Position numbers and translations under genes: made by a program. A stretch of 52,666 nt of DNA from Microbacterium azadirachtae. GTDB taxonomy: Bacteria > Actinomycetota > Actinomycetes > Actinomycetales > Microbacteriaceae. The notes under the pieces are model-generated. The model was not told the origin of the DNA. It made no database searches and saw only the letters and a list, made by a program, of their open reading frames with translations. Within the stretch, counting starts at the first letter, position 1. Each line of letters begins with the position of its first letter. Location: positions 1-52,666 of the forward strand of contig NZ_JYIT01000059.1 of the NCBI RefSeq assembly GCF_000956545.1. The letters run 5' to 3'. This document shows, in pieces, positions 41,975 to 50,237 of this stretch.

Positions 41975-43381
41975 TCAGCGCACCCGGCCGAACGCCCGGG
42001 CGGGATGCTCGAGCAGCTCGACCACGCGGCGCAGGAACGAGGCGGCGTATCCGCCGTCGCACACCCGGTGGTCGAAGACGAGGGAGAGCTGCGCGATGCG
42101 GCGGGCGACGATCGCGCCGTCGACGACCCAGGGCCTCTCGATCATGCGTCCGATGCCGAGGATCGCGACATCGGGATGGTTGATGATCGCCGCGGATCCG
42201 TCGACGCCCAGGCCGCCGTAGTTGTTCAGCGTGAACGTCGACCCGCGCAGGCGGTCCGGAGGCATGGATCCGGACCGCGCGGTCGCCGCCAGCTCGCGCA
42301 GCGCCGCGTCGAGCTCGTCGATGCTCAACTCGTGCGCGCGCGGGATCACGGGCACCATCAGGCCGCGGTCGGTGTCGGCCGCGACGCCGAGGTTCACGCC
42401 GTCGAACGAGACGATCTCGCCCGCGTCGTCGCTGAGTCGCGCCGCCAGCAGCGGGTGCTCGGCGAGCGCGATGAGCACGAATCGCGCGACGAGGGCGGTG
42501 AGCGACGGCGCGCGGCCGTCGGCGGGCGCCATCGCGGCGCGCAGGTTCCACAGCTCCGTGACGTCCACGTCGACCCACACCGTCGCCTCGGGGATCTCCG
42601 CCCTGCTGCGGGTGAGCCTGGCGCTCACGGCCTTGCGCAGCGGGGACATCCGCTCGCGCGACACCACGGCGAGCCCGTCGACGCTCGCGACGGCGGTGCC
42701 GTCCGGGGCGCCGAGCGCGTGCAGGGAGATCCCGTCCACGGCCTGGTCGACCGCGGCGCGCAGCACATCCGCCCGGGTGACGGCGCCGTCGGAACCGCTC
42801 GGAGTGATGCGGCGCACGTCGAGGCCGAGGTCGCGCGCGAGGCGGCGGACGATGGGCGAGCGCACGGCGACCGGACCCGGGGCGGGCTCTGCAGGACCGT
42901 CCGGTCGCTCGAGGACCGGCAACGCAGCGGACTCGGACGGGCCCGGCCGCCCCGCAGGACCGCCCTGCCCGCGTGCGGGGCCGGCCGTGCGGCGCGCGCG
43001 ACGGCGGCCCGAACCCGCGCGCTCGGTGGTGCCGTAGCCGATCAGCACGTTCCCGGATCCGGACCCGGCGCGCTCCTCGGCGCGATACGACTCCTTCTCC
43101 ACCTCGCCGCCGGAGGCACCGGCCGGGGCATCGGGATCCGCGACCTCGAGCACCGGAGCGCCGACGTCGATGGTCTCCCCGGGCTCGCCGTGCAGCGCCA
43201 GGACGACGCCGGCGAAGGGCGACGGCAGCTCGACGACGCTCTTCGCGGTCTCCACCTCGGCGATGGGCTGGTCGGTGCGGATCGTGTCGCCCACCTGCAC
43301 GAGCCACTGCACGAGGCCGGCCTCGGTGAGGCCCTCGCCGAGGTCGGGCAGGCGGAACACCTTCGTCGTCGCGGTGCTCAC
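41975..43381 (-). CDS. bkdC: Dihydrolipoamide acyltransferase E2 of a branched-chain 2-oxoacid dehydrogenase complex
   Basis: 468 residues. One lipoyl domain (about 7-85) has the lipoylated K47 in AEVETAKSVVELPSP. A long Gly/Arg/Pro linker (about 95-165) leads to the E3/E1-binding domain (about 168-205: RSPIVRRLARDLGLDVRRITPSGSDGAVTRADVL) and the catalytic core (about 230-468) with FTLNNYGGLGVDG and DHRVCDGGYAASFL (catalytic His and Asp). It transfers the acyl group from E1 to CoA. The GTG start overlaps the E1beta stop by GTGA. No E3 gene (lpd) is adjacent; it must be elsewhere. Confidence 0.93.
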   Translation of the reverse strand: MSTATTKVFRLPDLGEGLTEAGLVQWLVQVGDTIRTDQPIAEVETAKSVVELPSPFAGVVLALHGEPGETIDVGAPVLEVADPDAPAGASGGEVEKESYRAEERAGSGSGNVLIGYGTTERAGSGRRRARRTAGPARGQGGPAGRPGPSESAALPVLERPDGPAEPAPGPVAVRSPIVRRLARDLGLDVRRITPSGSDGAVTRADVLRAAVDQAVDGISLHALGAPDGTAVASVDGLAVVSRERMSPLRKAVSARLTRSRAEIPEATVWVDVDVTELWNLRAAMAPADGRAPSLTALVARFVLIALAEHPLLAARLSDDAGEIVSFDGVNLGVAADTDRGLMVPVIPRAHELSIDELDAALRELAATARSGSMPPDRLRGSTFTLNNYGGLGVDGSAAIINHPDVAILGIGRMIERPWVVDGAIVARRIAQLSLVFDHRVCDGGYAASFLRRVVELLEHPARAFGRVR

Positions 43382-44436
43382 GATTCCTCCCCGTGCTCGT
43401 CGAGCCAGTGCAGCGTGTCGATCGCGTCCAGCACGCGGTCGGCGTCGGGCAGGTACCAGTGCTCGAACTTCGGCGGCGCGAACGGGGTGTCGAACCCCGT
43501 GACCTTGCGCACGGGCGCCTCCAGGAACTCGAAGCAGCGCTCGAACACCCGGGACTGGATCTCGCTGGCCACGCTCGCGTAGCCCGGCGCCTCGGCGACG
43601 ACGACGGCGCGGCCGGTCGCGCGCACCGAGGCGGTGATCGCGGCGTCGTCGAGCGGGGTGAGGGTGCGCACGTCGACCACCTGCACGCTGCGGCCCTCGC
43701 CGGCGGCGATCTCGGCGGCCTCGAGGCAGGTCGCGACGGAGGCGCCGTAGGAGATGAGGGTGACGTCGGTGCCCTCGCGGGCGATGCGGGCGGATCCGAT
43801 CTCGCCGACGATCGAGGTGTCCACCTCGCCCTTGGTCCAGTACAGCTTCTTGGGTTCGAGGAAGACCACCGGATCCGGTGACGCGATCGCCGCGCGCAGC
43901 AGCGAGTACGCGTCCTGCGGCGTCGAGGGGCACACCACGGTCAGGCCGGGCGTGTGCGCGTAGTAGGCCTCGGACGAGTCGCAGTGGTGCTCGACACCGC
44001 CGATGCCGCCGCCGGTGGGGATGCGGATGACCATCGGCATCCGCATCGTGCCGCGCGTGCGGTTGCCGAGTTTGGCGACGTGGCTGACGACCTGCTCGAA
44101 CGCCGGGAGCGCGAAGGCGTCGAACTGCATCTCGACCACCGGGCGCATCCCGTTCATCGCCATGCCCACCGCGGTGCCGATGATGCCCGATTCGGCGAGC
44201 GGGGTGTCGAAGCAGCGGTCCTCGCCGTAGCGCTCGGTGAGGCCGTCGGTGATGCGGAAGACGCCGCCGAGGGCTCCGACGTCCTCGCCGAAGACGACGA
44301 CCTCGGGGTCGGCCTCGATCGCGTCGGCGAGGGCGCGGTTGAGCGCGGACGCCATGGTCATGACCTGGATCGTGGGCGTGCGGAGCTGCGCGGCGACGGC
44401 GGCGTCGGTGCGGACGTCCTCGTGCGCGATGGTCAT
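43378..44436 (-). CDS. bkdB: 2-oxoisovalerate dehydrogenase E1 beta subunit
   Basis: 352 residues, transketolase-pyrimidine domain plus transketolase C-terminal domain. Blocks: DPEVVVFGEDVGALGGVFRITDGL (about 44-67), TPLAESGIIGTAVGMAMNGMRPVVEMQF (about 77-104), GGGIGGVEHHCDSSEAYYAHTPGLTVVCPS (about 140-169) and VDVRTLTPLD (about 240). With E1alpha it decarboxylates branched-chain 2-oxo acids with ThDP. A 26-residue N-terminal extension precedes the family core. It overlaps both neighbours by four bases (ATGA upstream, GTGA downstream). Confidence 0.95.
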   Translation of the reverse strand: MTIAHEDVRTDAAVAAQLRTPTIQVMTMASALNRALADAIEADPEVVVFGEDVGALGGVFRITDGLTERYGEDRCFDTPLAESGIIGTAVGMAMNGMRPVVEMQFDAFALPAFEQVVSHVAKLGNRTRGTMRMPMVIRIPTGGGIGGVEHHCDSSEAYYAHTPGLTVVCPSTPQDAYSLLRAAIASPDPVVFLEPKKLYWTKGEVDTSIVGEIGSARIAREGTDVTLISYGASVATCLEAAEIAAGEGRSVQVVDVRTLTPLDDAAITASVRATGRAVVVAEAPGYASVASEIQSRVFERCFEFLEAPVRKVTGFDTPFAPPKFEHWYLPDADRVLDAIDTLHWLDEHGEES

Positions 44437-45575
44437 CGGTCTCCTCCTTCGGTGGACGCGGCGGATCTCTCCAGCTCGTCGCGCAGCCGATGCCACTGCT
44501 CCTGCAGCTGCGGGGTGCGGGCGCTGTGCACGAACCGGAACAGGTCCTCCGGGTCGAGGTCCGCGTCGGTGTTGAGCGCGTCGCGGAGGGCGGCGGCGAT
44601 CGTCTCGGCGCCGTCGGCGAGCTCCTGCTCCCGGGCGTCGTCCAGCAGGCCGCGCGCGGTGAGGTGCGCGCGCAGGCGCGTCAGCGGATCCTTCGCCACC
44701 CATGCCTGCACCTCGGCGCGCTCGCGGTAGCGGGTGTCGTCGTCCGCGTTCGTGTGGGCCTGCATGCGATACGTGTGCGCCTCGATCAGCGACGGGCCGC
44801 CGCCCGCCCTGGCGCGGTCCACGGCCTCGCCCAGTACGGCGAGGAGCGCGGCGACGTCGTTGCCGTCCACGCGCTGTCCGGGCACGCCGTAGCCGATCGC
44901 CTTGTGCGCGAGCGAGGGCGCCGCGGTCTGCCGGCTCAGGGGCACCGAGATCGCGAACTCGTTGTTCTGCACGAAGAAGACGACGGGCACATGGAAGACC
45001 GCGGCGAAGTTCAGCGCCTCGTGGAAGTCGCCCTCGCTCGTGGATCCGTCGCCGCACAGCGCGAGCACCACGGTGTCCTCGCCGCGGTGCTTGGCCGCCT
45101 GCGCGAAGCCCACCGCGTGCAGGAGCTGGGTCGCCAGCGGTGTGGTCTGCGGGGCGACGCGGTGCTCCTGCGGGTCGTACCCCGAGTGCCAGTCGCCCTT
45201 GAGCAGCACCATGGCGTCGGCCGGGGAGACGCCGCGCGCGATCACCGCCACGGAGTCGCGGTAGGTGGGGAAGAGCCAGTCGTGCTCGCCGAGCACCATC
45301 GACGCGGCGATCTGGCACGCCTCCTGCCCGTGCGACGACGGATACACCGCCAGGCGTCCCTGGCGCACCAGGGCGTTCGCCTGGTCGTTGATGCGGCGGC
45401 CCTCGACGAGACCCCGGTAGGCGCGCCCGAGCAGCTCGTCGGCGGGCATCGGGTAGTCGGCGTCGCCGTGCGCGGCGCCGGTCTCGTCGATGAGCCGCAC
45501 CGGCTCGTCGCGGGGGAGCAGCGCGCGGGGATCCTCGTCGCGCGGGGGGCTCATCGCGGGCGTCGTCTGCTGCAT
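44433..45575 (-). CDS. bkdA: 2-oxoisovalerate dehydrogenase E1 alpha subunit
   Basis: 380 residues. The ThDP-binding motif GDGSTSEGDFHEALNFAAVFHVPVVFFVQNN starts at about 173. The YPSSHGQEACQIAASMVL (about 78-95) and THTNADD-type phosphorylation-loop region (RMQAHTNADDDTRYR, about 270-284) are also present. It forms the E1 heterotetramer with the next gene. AAGGAAGG is 7 bases upstream of the ATG. It is the first gene of the alpha-beta-E2 operon, which would feed isobutyryl-, isovaleryl- and 2-methylbutyryl-CoA into iso/anteiso fatty acid synthesis typical of actinobacteria. Confidence 0.95.
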   Translation of the reverse strand: MQQTTPAMSPPRDEDPRALLPRDEPVRLIDETGAAHGDADYPMPADELLGRAYRGLVEGRRINDQANALVRQGRLAVYPSSHGQEACQIAASMVLGEHDWLFPTYRDSVAVIARGVSPADAMVLLKGDWHSGYDPQEHRVAPQTTPLATQLLHAVGFAQAAKHRGEDTVVLALCGDGSTSEGDFHEALNFAAVFHVPVVFFVQNNEFAISVPLSRQTAAPSLAHKAIGYGVPGQRVDGNDVAALLAVLGEAVDRARAGGGPSLIEAHTYRMQAHTNADDDTRYRERAEVQAWVAKDPLTRLRAHLTARGLLDDAREQELADGAETIAAALRDALNTDADLDPEDLFRFVHSARTPQLQEQWHRLRDELERSAASTEGGDR

Positions 45576-45630
45576 CGGGTCCGCCTTCCTTGCCGAACGT
45601 GATGTCTCCAGTGTGCGTCGCAGGGATCAG

Positions 45631-45662
45631 TCGTCCAACAGGATCCATCCAGTTCTGGACGA
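45631..45662. promoter_or_regulatory. Lrp-type palindrome in the bkd / Lrp intergenic region
   Basis: A 7-bp inverted repeat TCGTCCA (45631-45637) / TGGACGA (45656-45662) with an 18-base spacer. It lies in the 167-base gap between the divergent E1alpha and Lrp-family genes. The spacing fits Lrp/AsnC proteins, which bind long loose palindromes. Confidence 0.55.
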
Positions 45663-45742
45663 TTGCTCAACCAAGGCGCCATCATGGTGCAGAGTGTCAA
45701 CGCGGCATGCACGCGAGGCGGCGTGCGCAGGAGGGTGTTCAC

Positions 45743-46180
45743 ATGGCGGAGCTGGACGACGTCGACCGCGCGATCCTCGACGAGCTGCGACGCGACGCGC
45801 GCGCCTCGATGACCGGCATCGCCGAGGCCGTGCACATCTCGCGGGCGGGGGCGCACGCGCGCATCAAGCGGCTCACCGATTCGGGCGTCATCACGGGGTA
45901 CACCGTGCGCACGGATCCGGTGCTGCTCGGTCACCACGCGTCCGCCTACGTCATGCTCTCGCTCGAGCAGCCCGCATGGCAGGAGGTGCAGGAGCGGCTG
46001 CAGCGCATCCCCGAGATCGAGCACATGGCCCTCGTCGGCGGCGACTTCGACGTGATCCTGCTCGTGCGCGCGAGCGATGCGCGCGACCTCCGCCGCATCG
46101 TGCTGGAGGACATCCAGGCGATCCCCGCGGTGCGTTCGACGCGCACCACGCTCATCTTCGAGGACTTCGACCAGCGGTGA
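45743..46180 (+). CDS. Lrp/AsnC family regulator (BkdR-like)
   Basis: 145 residues. The N-terminal HTH (about 3-60: LDDVDRAILDELRRDARASMTGIAEAVHISRAGAHARIKRLTDSGVI) and the C-terminal RAM/ligand domain (about 65-140: VLLGHHASAYVMLSL, LVGGDFDVILLVRASDARDLRRIV) are standard for the family. It is divergent from the branched-chain oxoacid dehydrogenase operon, the classical BkdR arrangement, so its ligand is probably a branched-chain amino or oxo acid. CAGGAGGG is 7 bases upstream of the ATG. Confidence 0.93.
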   Translation: MAELDDVDRAILDELRRDARASMTGIAEAVHISRAGAHARIKRLTDSGVITGYTVRTDPVLLGHHASAYVMLSLEQPAWQEVQERLQRIPEIEHMALVGGDFDVILLVRASDARDLRRIVLEDIQAIPAVRSTRTTLIFEDFDQR

Positions 46181-46247
46181 ACGGATCCCCCGCGCCCGCA
46201 CGGGATCCGTGGTTCTGCCCGGACTGATCGCACGGCAGAATGGATCC

Positions 46248-46757
46248 ATGACGGACACGGCGATCGAGCGCGAAGTGCTCACCTGGGACGGTTTCGGCGA
46301 GGCGATGCGGGATCTGGCCCGCACGGTCCTCGATTCGGGCTTCGAGACCGAGGTGGTCGTCGCGATCGCCCGCGGAGGCCTGCTGCCGGCGGGCGCGATC
46401 GCGTACGGCCTCGGTGCGAAGAACTGCGGCGCGATCAACGTCGAGTTCTACACCGGCATCGGCACCGTGCTGGACGCGCCGGAGGTGCTGCCCCCGGCGC
46501 TCGACATGGAGTACCTCGACGGGCGCCGCGTGCTGCTCGTCGACGACGTCGCCGACTCCGGGCGCACGCTCGCCCTCGCGGTCGAGCTGCTCAAGGAGAA
46601 GGGCGCCGACGTGCGCTCCGTCACGATCTACACGAAGCCCACCACGATCATCCAGCCCGACTACGCGTGGAAGGACACCGATCGCTGGATCGACTTCCCG
46701 TGGTCGGCCAAGGGCACGGTCCGCGAGGAGGACCAGGGCCTTCCGCCCACGGCCTGA
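46248..46757 (+). CDS. Phosphoribosyltransferase (type I, purine/xanthine PRT-like)
   Basis: 169 residues. The PRPP-binding loop VLLVDDVADSGRTLALAVELL (about 94-114) is intact, and VVAIARGGLLPAGAIAYGLGAK (about 37-58) is the preceding conserved loop. The C-terminal WIDFPWSAKG (about 146-155) resembles Gpt/xanthine-guanine PRT-like proteins. It joins a purine base to PRPP in salvage. The ATG at 46248 has no Shine-Dalgarno; CAGAAT sits 6 bases upstream with TTCTGC a further 17 bases up, suggesting a leaderless promoter. Confidence 0.88.
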   Translation: MTDTAIEREVLTWDGFGEAMRDLARTVLDSGFETEVVVAIARGGLLPAGAIAYGLGAKNCGAINVEFYTGIGTVLDAPEVLPPALDMEYLDGRRVLLVDDVADSGRTLALAVELLKEKGADVRSVTIYTKPTTIIQPDYAWKDTDRWIDFPWSAKGTVREEDQGLPPTA

Positions 46758-46895
46758 GCAGGATCGCGGGTCGGGCGGACGCATTCCCGCTCCGACATGT
46801 TCTGCAACAGCCGGTAAGACGAGGACCCCGGCTGCGCCCGCGCTGTCACAGGCGCCTAACCTGCTGATCGATCCCCGGATCCGAAAGGCATGCCT

Positions 46896-47438
46896 GTGAC
46901 CACCGACGCCCGACCGCTGCGCCCCCTCGGCGCCGCCGATGCCGCGACCCCGCTGATCCGCCGCGCCGATCCGTCGGAGTACGCAGAGATCGACCGCGTG
47001 GTCGATGCCGCATACGCGCACGACTACGGAGCGAGCGGCGGCGGCGACCCGATGCACCGATCCGCCGTGCGCGCCGAGAGGTTCGACGTGTGGGTCGCGA
47101 CCGGCGCGGACGGCGGGATCCTCGGCAGCGTCACCACGCGACGCGCCGGCGGGGAGCCGCTGCACGAGGACTTCGGCGACGGCGACGCCGACCTTCGGCT
47201 GCTCGCCGTGGCCCCGGGCGCGCGGCGGCAGGGCATCGGCGCGGCGCTCATGCGGCACGCGATCCGGCAGGCCGGGGCGGACGGCTTCGACGCGGTCGCG
47301 CTGAAGACCGGGCCCGCGATGCACGGGGCGCACCGGCTGTACGAGACGCTGGGCTTCGACCGCGCACCGGAGAACGACGGGCTGTGGATCGGCGGGGAGC
47401 GGATCCTCGATCTGCTCGCCTACCGCTACCGCCTCTAG
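46896..47438 (+). CDS. GNAT family N-acetyltransferase
   Basis: About 180 residues. The acetyl-CoA motif LRLLAVAPGARRQGIGAALMRHAI (about 98-121) and the C-terminal HRLYETLGFDRAPEND (about 147-162) are clear. The GTG at 46896 is chosen over the ATG at 46890 because GAAAGG is 7 bases from the GTG and only one base from the ATG. TAACCT (46857-46862) is a possible -10. The substrate is unknown. It is convergent with, and overlaps by 4 bases, the IclR gene. Confidence 0.85.
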   Translation: MTTDARPLRPLGAADAATPLIRRADPSEYAEIDRVVDAAYAHDYGASGGGDPMHRSAVRAERFDVWVATGADGGILGSVTTRRAGGEPLHEDFGDGDADLRLLAVAPGARRQGIGAALMRHAIRQAGADGFDAVALKTGPAMHGAHRLYETLGFDRAPENDGLWIGGERILDLLAYRYRL

Positions 47439-48202
47439 TCGTCGGCAGGGGCGATCCGCGGCGGCCAGGCCGTCGCGCCGAGCTCCCGCGAGATGTTGCG
47501 CGCCGTGTCGCGCAGAGCGTGCAGCGCCGCGTCGGGGGCGGGTCCGTCAGCGCTCGGGAAGACGACCGCGACCGCGGCGACGATGTCTCCGCGTGCGTCC
47601 GCGACCGGCGAGGCCAGCGATGATTCGCCGAGCACGGCCTCGTCGGTCTCTATCGCGAAGCCGTGCTCCGCGACCGTCGGGAGGGCGGCGGCCAGTGCCG
47701 ACGCGTCGGTGACGGTGTCACCGGTGAGGCTGGGCAGGGGCTCGGCGAACACGGCGCGCTGGAAGCCCAGGTCGTACGCGAGCAGCACCTTGCCCATGGC
47801 GGAGGCGTGCGCGGGGAGCGCGGCCCCGGTCTCCAGCATCTGCGGGCTGTCGTCGGGGCGGAGGACGTGGTGGATGACCAGCACCTCGGCGAAGTGCGGC
47901 GCACCCAGCCGCACGGCCATGCCGGTGCGGCGCGCGAGGTCCTGAGTCCAGCGGAGGGCGCGCGCACGCACGTCGAGGGAATCGAGGTAGACGCTGGAGA
48001 GCTTGAGCAGCGTGGGCCCGAGCATGTACCGCTGGCCGCCGCGCTCCTTCGCGACGAGTCCGTGCTCCCGCAGCGATGCCACGATGCCGTGCACGGTGGA
48101 CGGCGGCAGCTGCAGCGCGGTCGCCAGATCGGTGATGCCGAGGTGCCGGGAGCCCTGCAGCAGTTCGAGCACCTTCGCGGCGCGATCGATGGCCTGGATC
48201 AT
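47435..48202 (-). CDS. IclR family transcriptional regulator (GylR-like)
   Basis: 255 residues. The HTH (about 3-60: QAIDRAAKVLELLQGSRHLGITDLATALQLPPSTVHGIVASLREHGLV) and IclR effector domain (about 75-245: VLVIHHVLRPDDSPQMLETGAALPAHASAMGKVLLAYD, ESSLASPVADARGDIVAAVAVVFP) are complete. It resembles GylR, the glycerol-operon regulator, and sits divergent to the dihydroxyacetone kinase genes, so it likely controls them in response to a C3 metabolite. AAAGGGAG is 10 bases upstream of the ATG. Confidence 0.92.
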   Translation of the reverse strand: MIQAIDRAAKVLELLQGSRHLGITDLATALQLPPSTVHGIVASLREHGLVAKERGGQRYMLGPTLLKLSSVYLDSLDVRARALRWTQDLARRTGMAVRLGAPHFAEVLVIHHVLRPDDSPQMLETGAALPAHASAMGKVLLAYDLGFQRAVFAEPLPSLTGDTVTDASALAAALPTVAEHGFAIETDEAVLGESSLASPVADARGDIVAAVAVVFPSADGPAPDAALHALRDTARNISRELGATAWPPRIAPADD

Positions 48203-48263
48203 CGGACGCGGCTCCCTTTCTCGGCGGCTTCGGCGGCGGCGACGGCGTTCGGGAGCCGGATCC

Positions 48264-48292
48264 TTGACAATCCGACAACCTCATCGCATATT
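48264..48292 (+). promoter_or_regulatory. Promoter of the dhaKLM operon
   Basis: TTGACA (48264-48269, perfect -35) and CATATT (48287-48292, 4 of 6) are 17 bases apart. The transcript would start about 48299, giving a leader of about 165 bases before dhaK. Flanking AT-rich sequence (TCGCATATTCGACATTAACG) probably holds the IclR site. Confidence 0.75.
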
Positions 48293-48463
48293 CGACATTA
48301 ACGAAAAGCATTCCGATTCTGGAGTGCGGCCACGCAGGACGCAAGAGGCTGGATCGTCACTGCCGCCGCACGACGCAGGAATGCGGCTCGGACACGGATC
48401 CGCCCGTTCCGGCACTGGCCGGACGGTGATGGTGCGGAAGAACTGCAACGAGGAGGTCGCAGG

Positions 48464-49459
48464 ATGAAGAAGCTCATCAACGCCCCGGAGGACGTGCTCG
48501 CGGAGTCCCTGCGCGGACTCGCGCTGTCGCATCCGGAGCTCGAGGTCGATCTGGCCGATCGCGTGATCCTGCGCGCGACCCGCAAGGACGAGGGCAAGGT
48601 CGCCCTGCTCTCCGGCGGCGGGTCCGGCCACGAGCCGCTGCACGGGGGCTTCGTCGGCACCGGCATGCTCGACGCCGCCTGCGCGGGGGAGGTGTTCACC
48701 TCGCCCACCCCCGACCAGATGCAGGTCGCCACGAAGGCGATCGACCGCGGCGCCGGCGTGCTGCACATCGTGAAGAACTACACCGGCGACGTCATGAACT
48801 TCGAGATGGGCGCCGAGCTCGCCGCGATGGACGGCATCGAGGTGCGCTCGGTCGTGGTGGACGACGACGTCGCCGTGCAGGACTCCCTCTACACCGCGGG
48901 CCGTCGCGGCGTGGGCCTCACCGTGCTGCTGGAGAAGATCGTGGGCGCCGCGGCGGAGGAGGGTCAGGACCTCGCCGCCGTCGCGGATCTCGCGGCCCGC
49001 GTGAACGGGCAGGGACGCTCGATGGGCATGGCCCTGACCAGCTGCACGGTGCCCGCGGCCGGGAAGCCCACCTTCGACCTGCCCGACGACCAGATGGAGA
49101 TCGGCATCGGGATCCACGGCGAGCCGGGCCGGCACCGCGTGCCGCTCGCGCCGGCGAAGGACATCGCTGCGCAGCTCGTCGAGCCGATCCTGGCCGACCT
49201 GGACTTCACCGGATCCCCGGCCATCGTGATGCTCAACGGCATGGGGGCCTCGCCGCTCATCGAGCTGTACCTCATGTACGGGGAGGTGGCGACGCTCCTG
49301 GAGAAGGCGGGAGTGCGCGTCGCCCGCAACCTGGTCGGCAACTACATCACGTCGCTCGACATGGCCGGCTGCTCGGTGACCGTGCTCAAGGCCGACGACG
49401 AGCTCCTCCGGCTCTGGGACGCCCCCGTGGTGACGCCCGGCTTGCGCTGGGGCGCCTGA
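48464..49459 (+). CDS. dhaK: Dihydroxyacetone kinase, substrate-binding subunit
   Basis: 331 residues, typical DhaK. It binds dihydroxyacetone covalently as a hemiaminal on H218 (GIHGEPG) and passes it to DhaL. Blocks: [25 protein letters not shown] (about 48-72), [18 protein letters not shown] (about 99-116) and [18 protein letters not shown] (about 265-282). GAGGAGG is 7 bases upstream of the ATG. This is the PEP-dependent (DhaKLM) type rather than the ATP-dependent single-chain kinase, as the operon also encodes DhaL and DhaM. Confidence 0.97.
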   Translation: MKKLINAPEDVLAESLRGLALSHPELEVDLADRVILRATRKDEGKVALLSGGGSGHEPLHGGFVGTGMLDAACAGEVFTSPTPDQMQVATKAIDRGAGVLHIVKNYTGDVMNFEMGAELAAMDGIEVRSVVVDDDVAVQDSLYTAGRRGVGLTVLLEKIVGAAAEEGQDLAAVADLAARVNGQGRSMGMALTSCTVPAAGKPTFDLPDDQMEIGIGIHGEPGRHRVPLAPAKDIAAQLVEPILADLDFTGSPAIVMLNGMGASPLIELYLMYGEVATLLEKAGVRVARNLVGNYITSLDMAGCSVTVLKADDELLRLWDAPVVTPGLRWGA

Positions 49460-49570
49460 ACCGATCCGCCCGTCGCCCGCACCCCGTCGCAGGGCGCGCG
49501 GCCGCCCGGAGCCCGCAACGACGACTCCCGCGACGGGAGCATCACCATCCGATCGAAGGAGAACACCGGC

Positions 49571-50209
49571 ATGACCGACGCCATCCCGCTCACCGTCCTC
49601 ACCGACTGGCTGCACCGCTTCCGCGACGCCGTCGTCGCCCAGCGCGACTGGCTGACCGAGCTCGACTCCGCGATCGGCGACGCCGACCACGGCGCGAACA
49701 TGGCGCGCGGCATGACCGCGGCCGTCGAAAAGGCGGATCAGACCGCCCCGGCGACGGCGGACGAGCTGTTCAAGACCGTGGGGATGACGCTCGTCTCGAC
49801 GGTGGGCGGGGCCAGCGGACCGCTGTACGGCACGTTCTTCCTGCGACTGGGCGCGACCCTCGGCCCCGTGAGCGACGTCGACCCTGCCGCGCTCGCGGCG
49901 GGCTTGCGTGCGGGGCTGGAGGGCATCGTCGCGCGCGGCAAGGCGGAGGCCGGCGACAAGACGCTCTTCGACGCGGTGGCGCCGGCTCTCGACGCGATGG
50001 ACGCCGCGCTCGCCGGGGGCGCCTCGGCGGGCACCGCCACGGCGGATGCGGCAACGGCCGCGGCGACCGGACGCGACGCCACGATCGCGCTCGTCGCCCG
50101 CAAGGGCCGCGCCAGCTACCTCGGGGAGCGCAGCGCCGGGCACATGGATCCCGGATCCGCCTCCGCGACGCTGCTGTTCGAGACGCTGGCCGCGGCCGTC
50201 GCCGGCTGA
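49571..50209 (+). CDS. dhaL: Dihydroxyacetone kinase, ADP-binding subunit
   Basis: 212 residues. DADHG (D37, D39, H40) binds the two Mg ions of the permanently bound ADP, which is phosphorylated by DhaM and donates phosphate to DHA on DhaK. VGGASGPLYGTFF (about 77-89), GDKTLFDAV and GRASYLGERSAGHMDPGS (about 178-195) are also conserved. AAGGAG is 9 bases upstream of the ATG. It lies 111 bases after dhaK, a gap that contains no gene. Confidence 0.97.
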   Translation: MTDAIPLTVLTDWLHRFRDAVVAQRDWLTELDSAIGDADHGANMARGMTAAVEKADQTAPATADELFKTVGMTLVSTVGGASGPLYGTFFLRLGATLGPVSDVDPAALAAGLRAGLEGIVARGKAEAGDKTLFDAVAPALDAMDAALAGGASAGTATADAATAAATGRDATIALVARKGRASYLGERSAGHMDPGSASATLLFETLAAAVAG

Positions 50210-50237
50210 TCGCCCGGGGCAGAGGGGAAGCGCGCTG

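Noticed and set aside
48203..48463. Possible small gene in the 261-bp gap before dhaK.
   Set aside because: No frame with ribosome binding site and sensible composition was seen; the region holds a TTGACA/CATATT promoter and an AT-rich operator stretch, which explains it.
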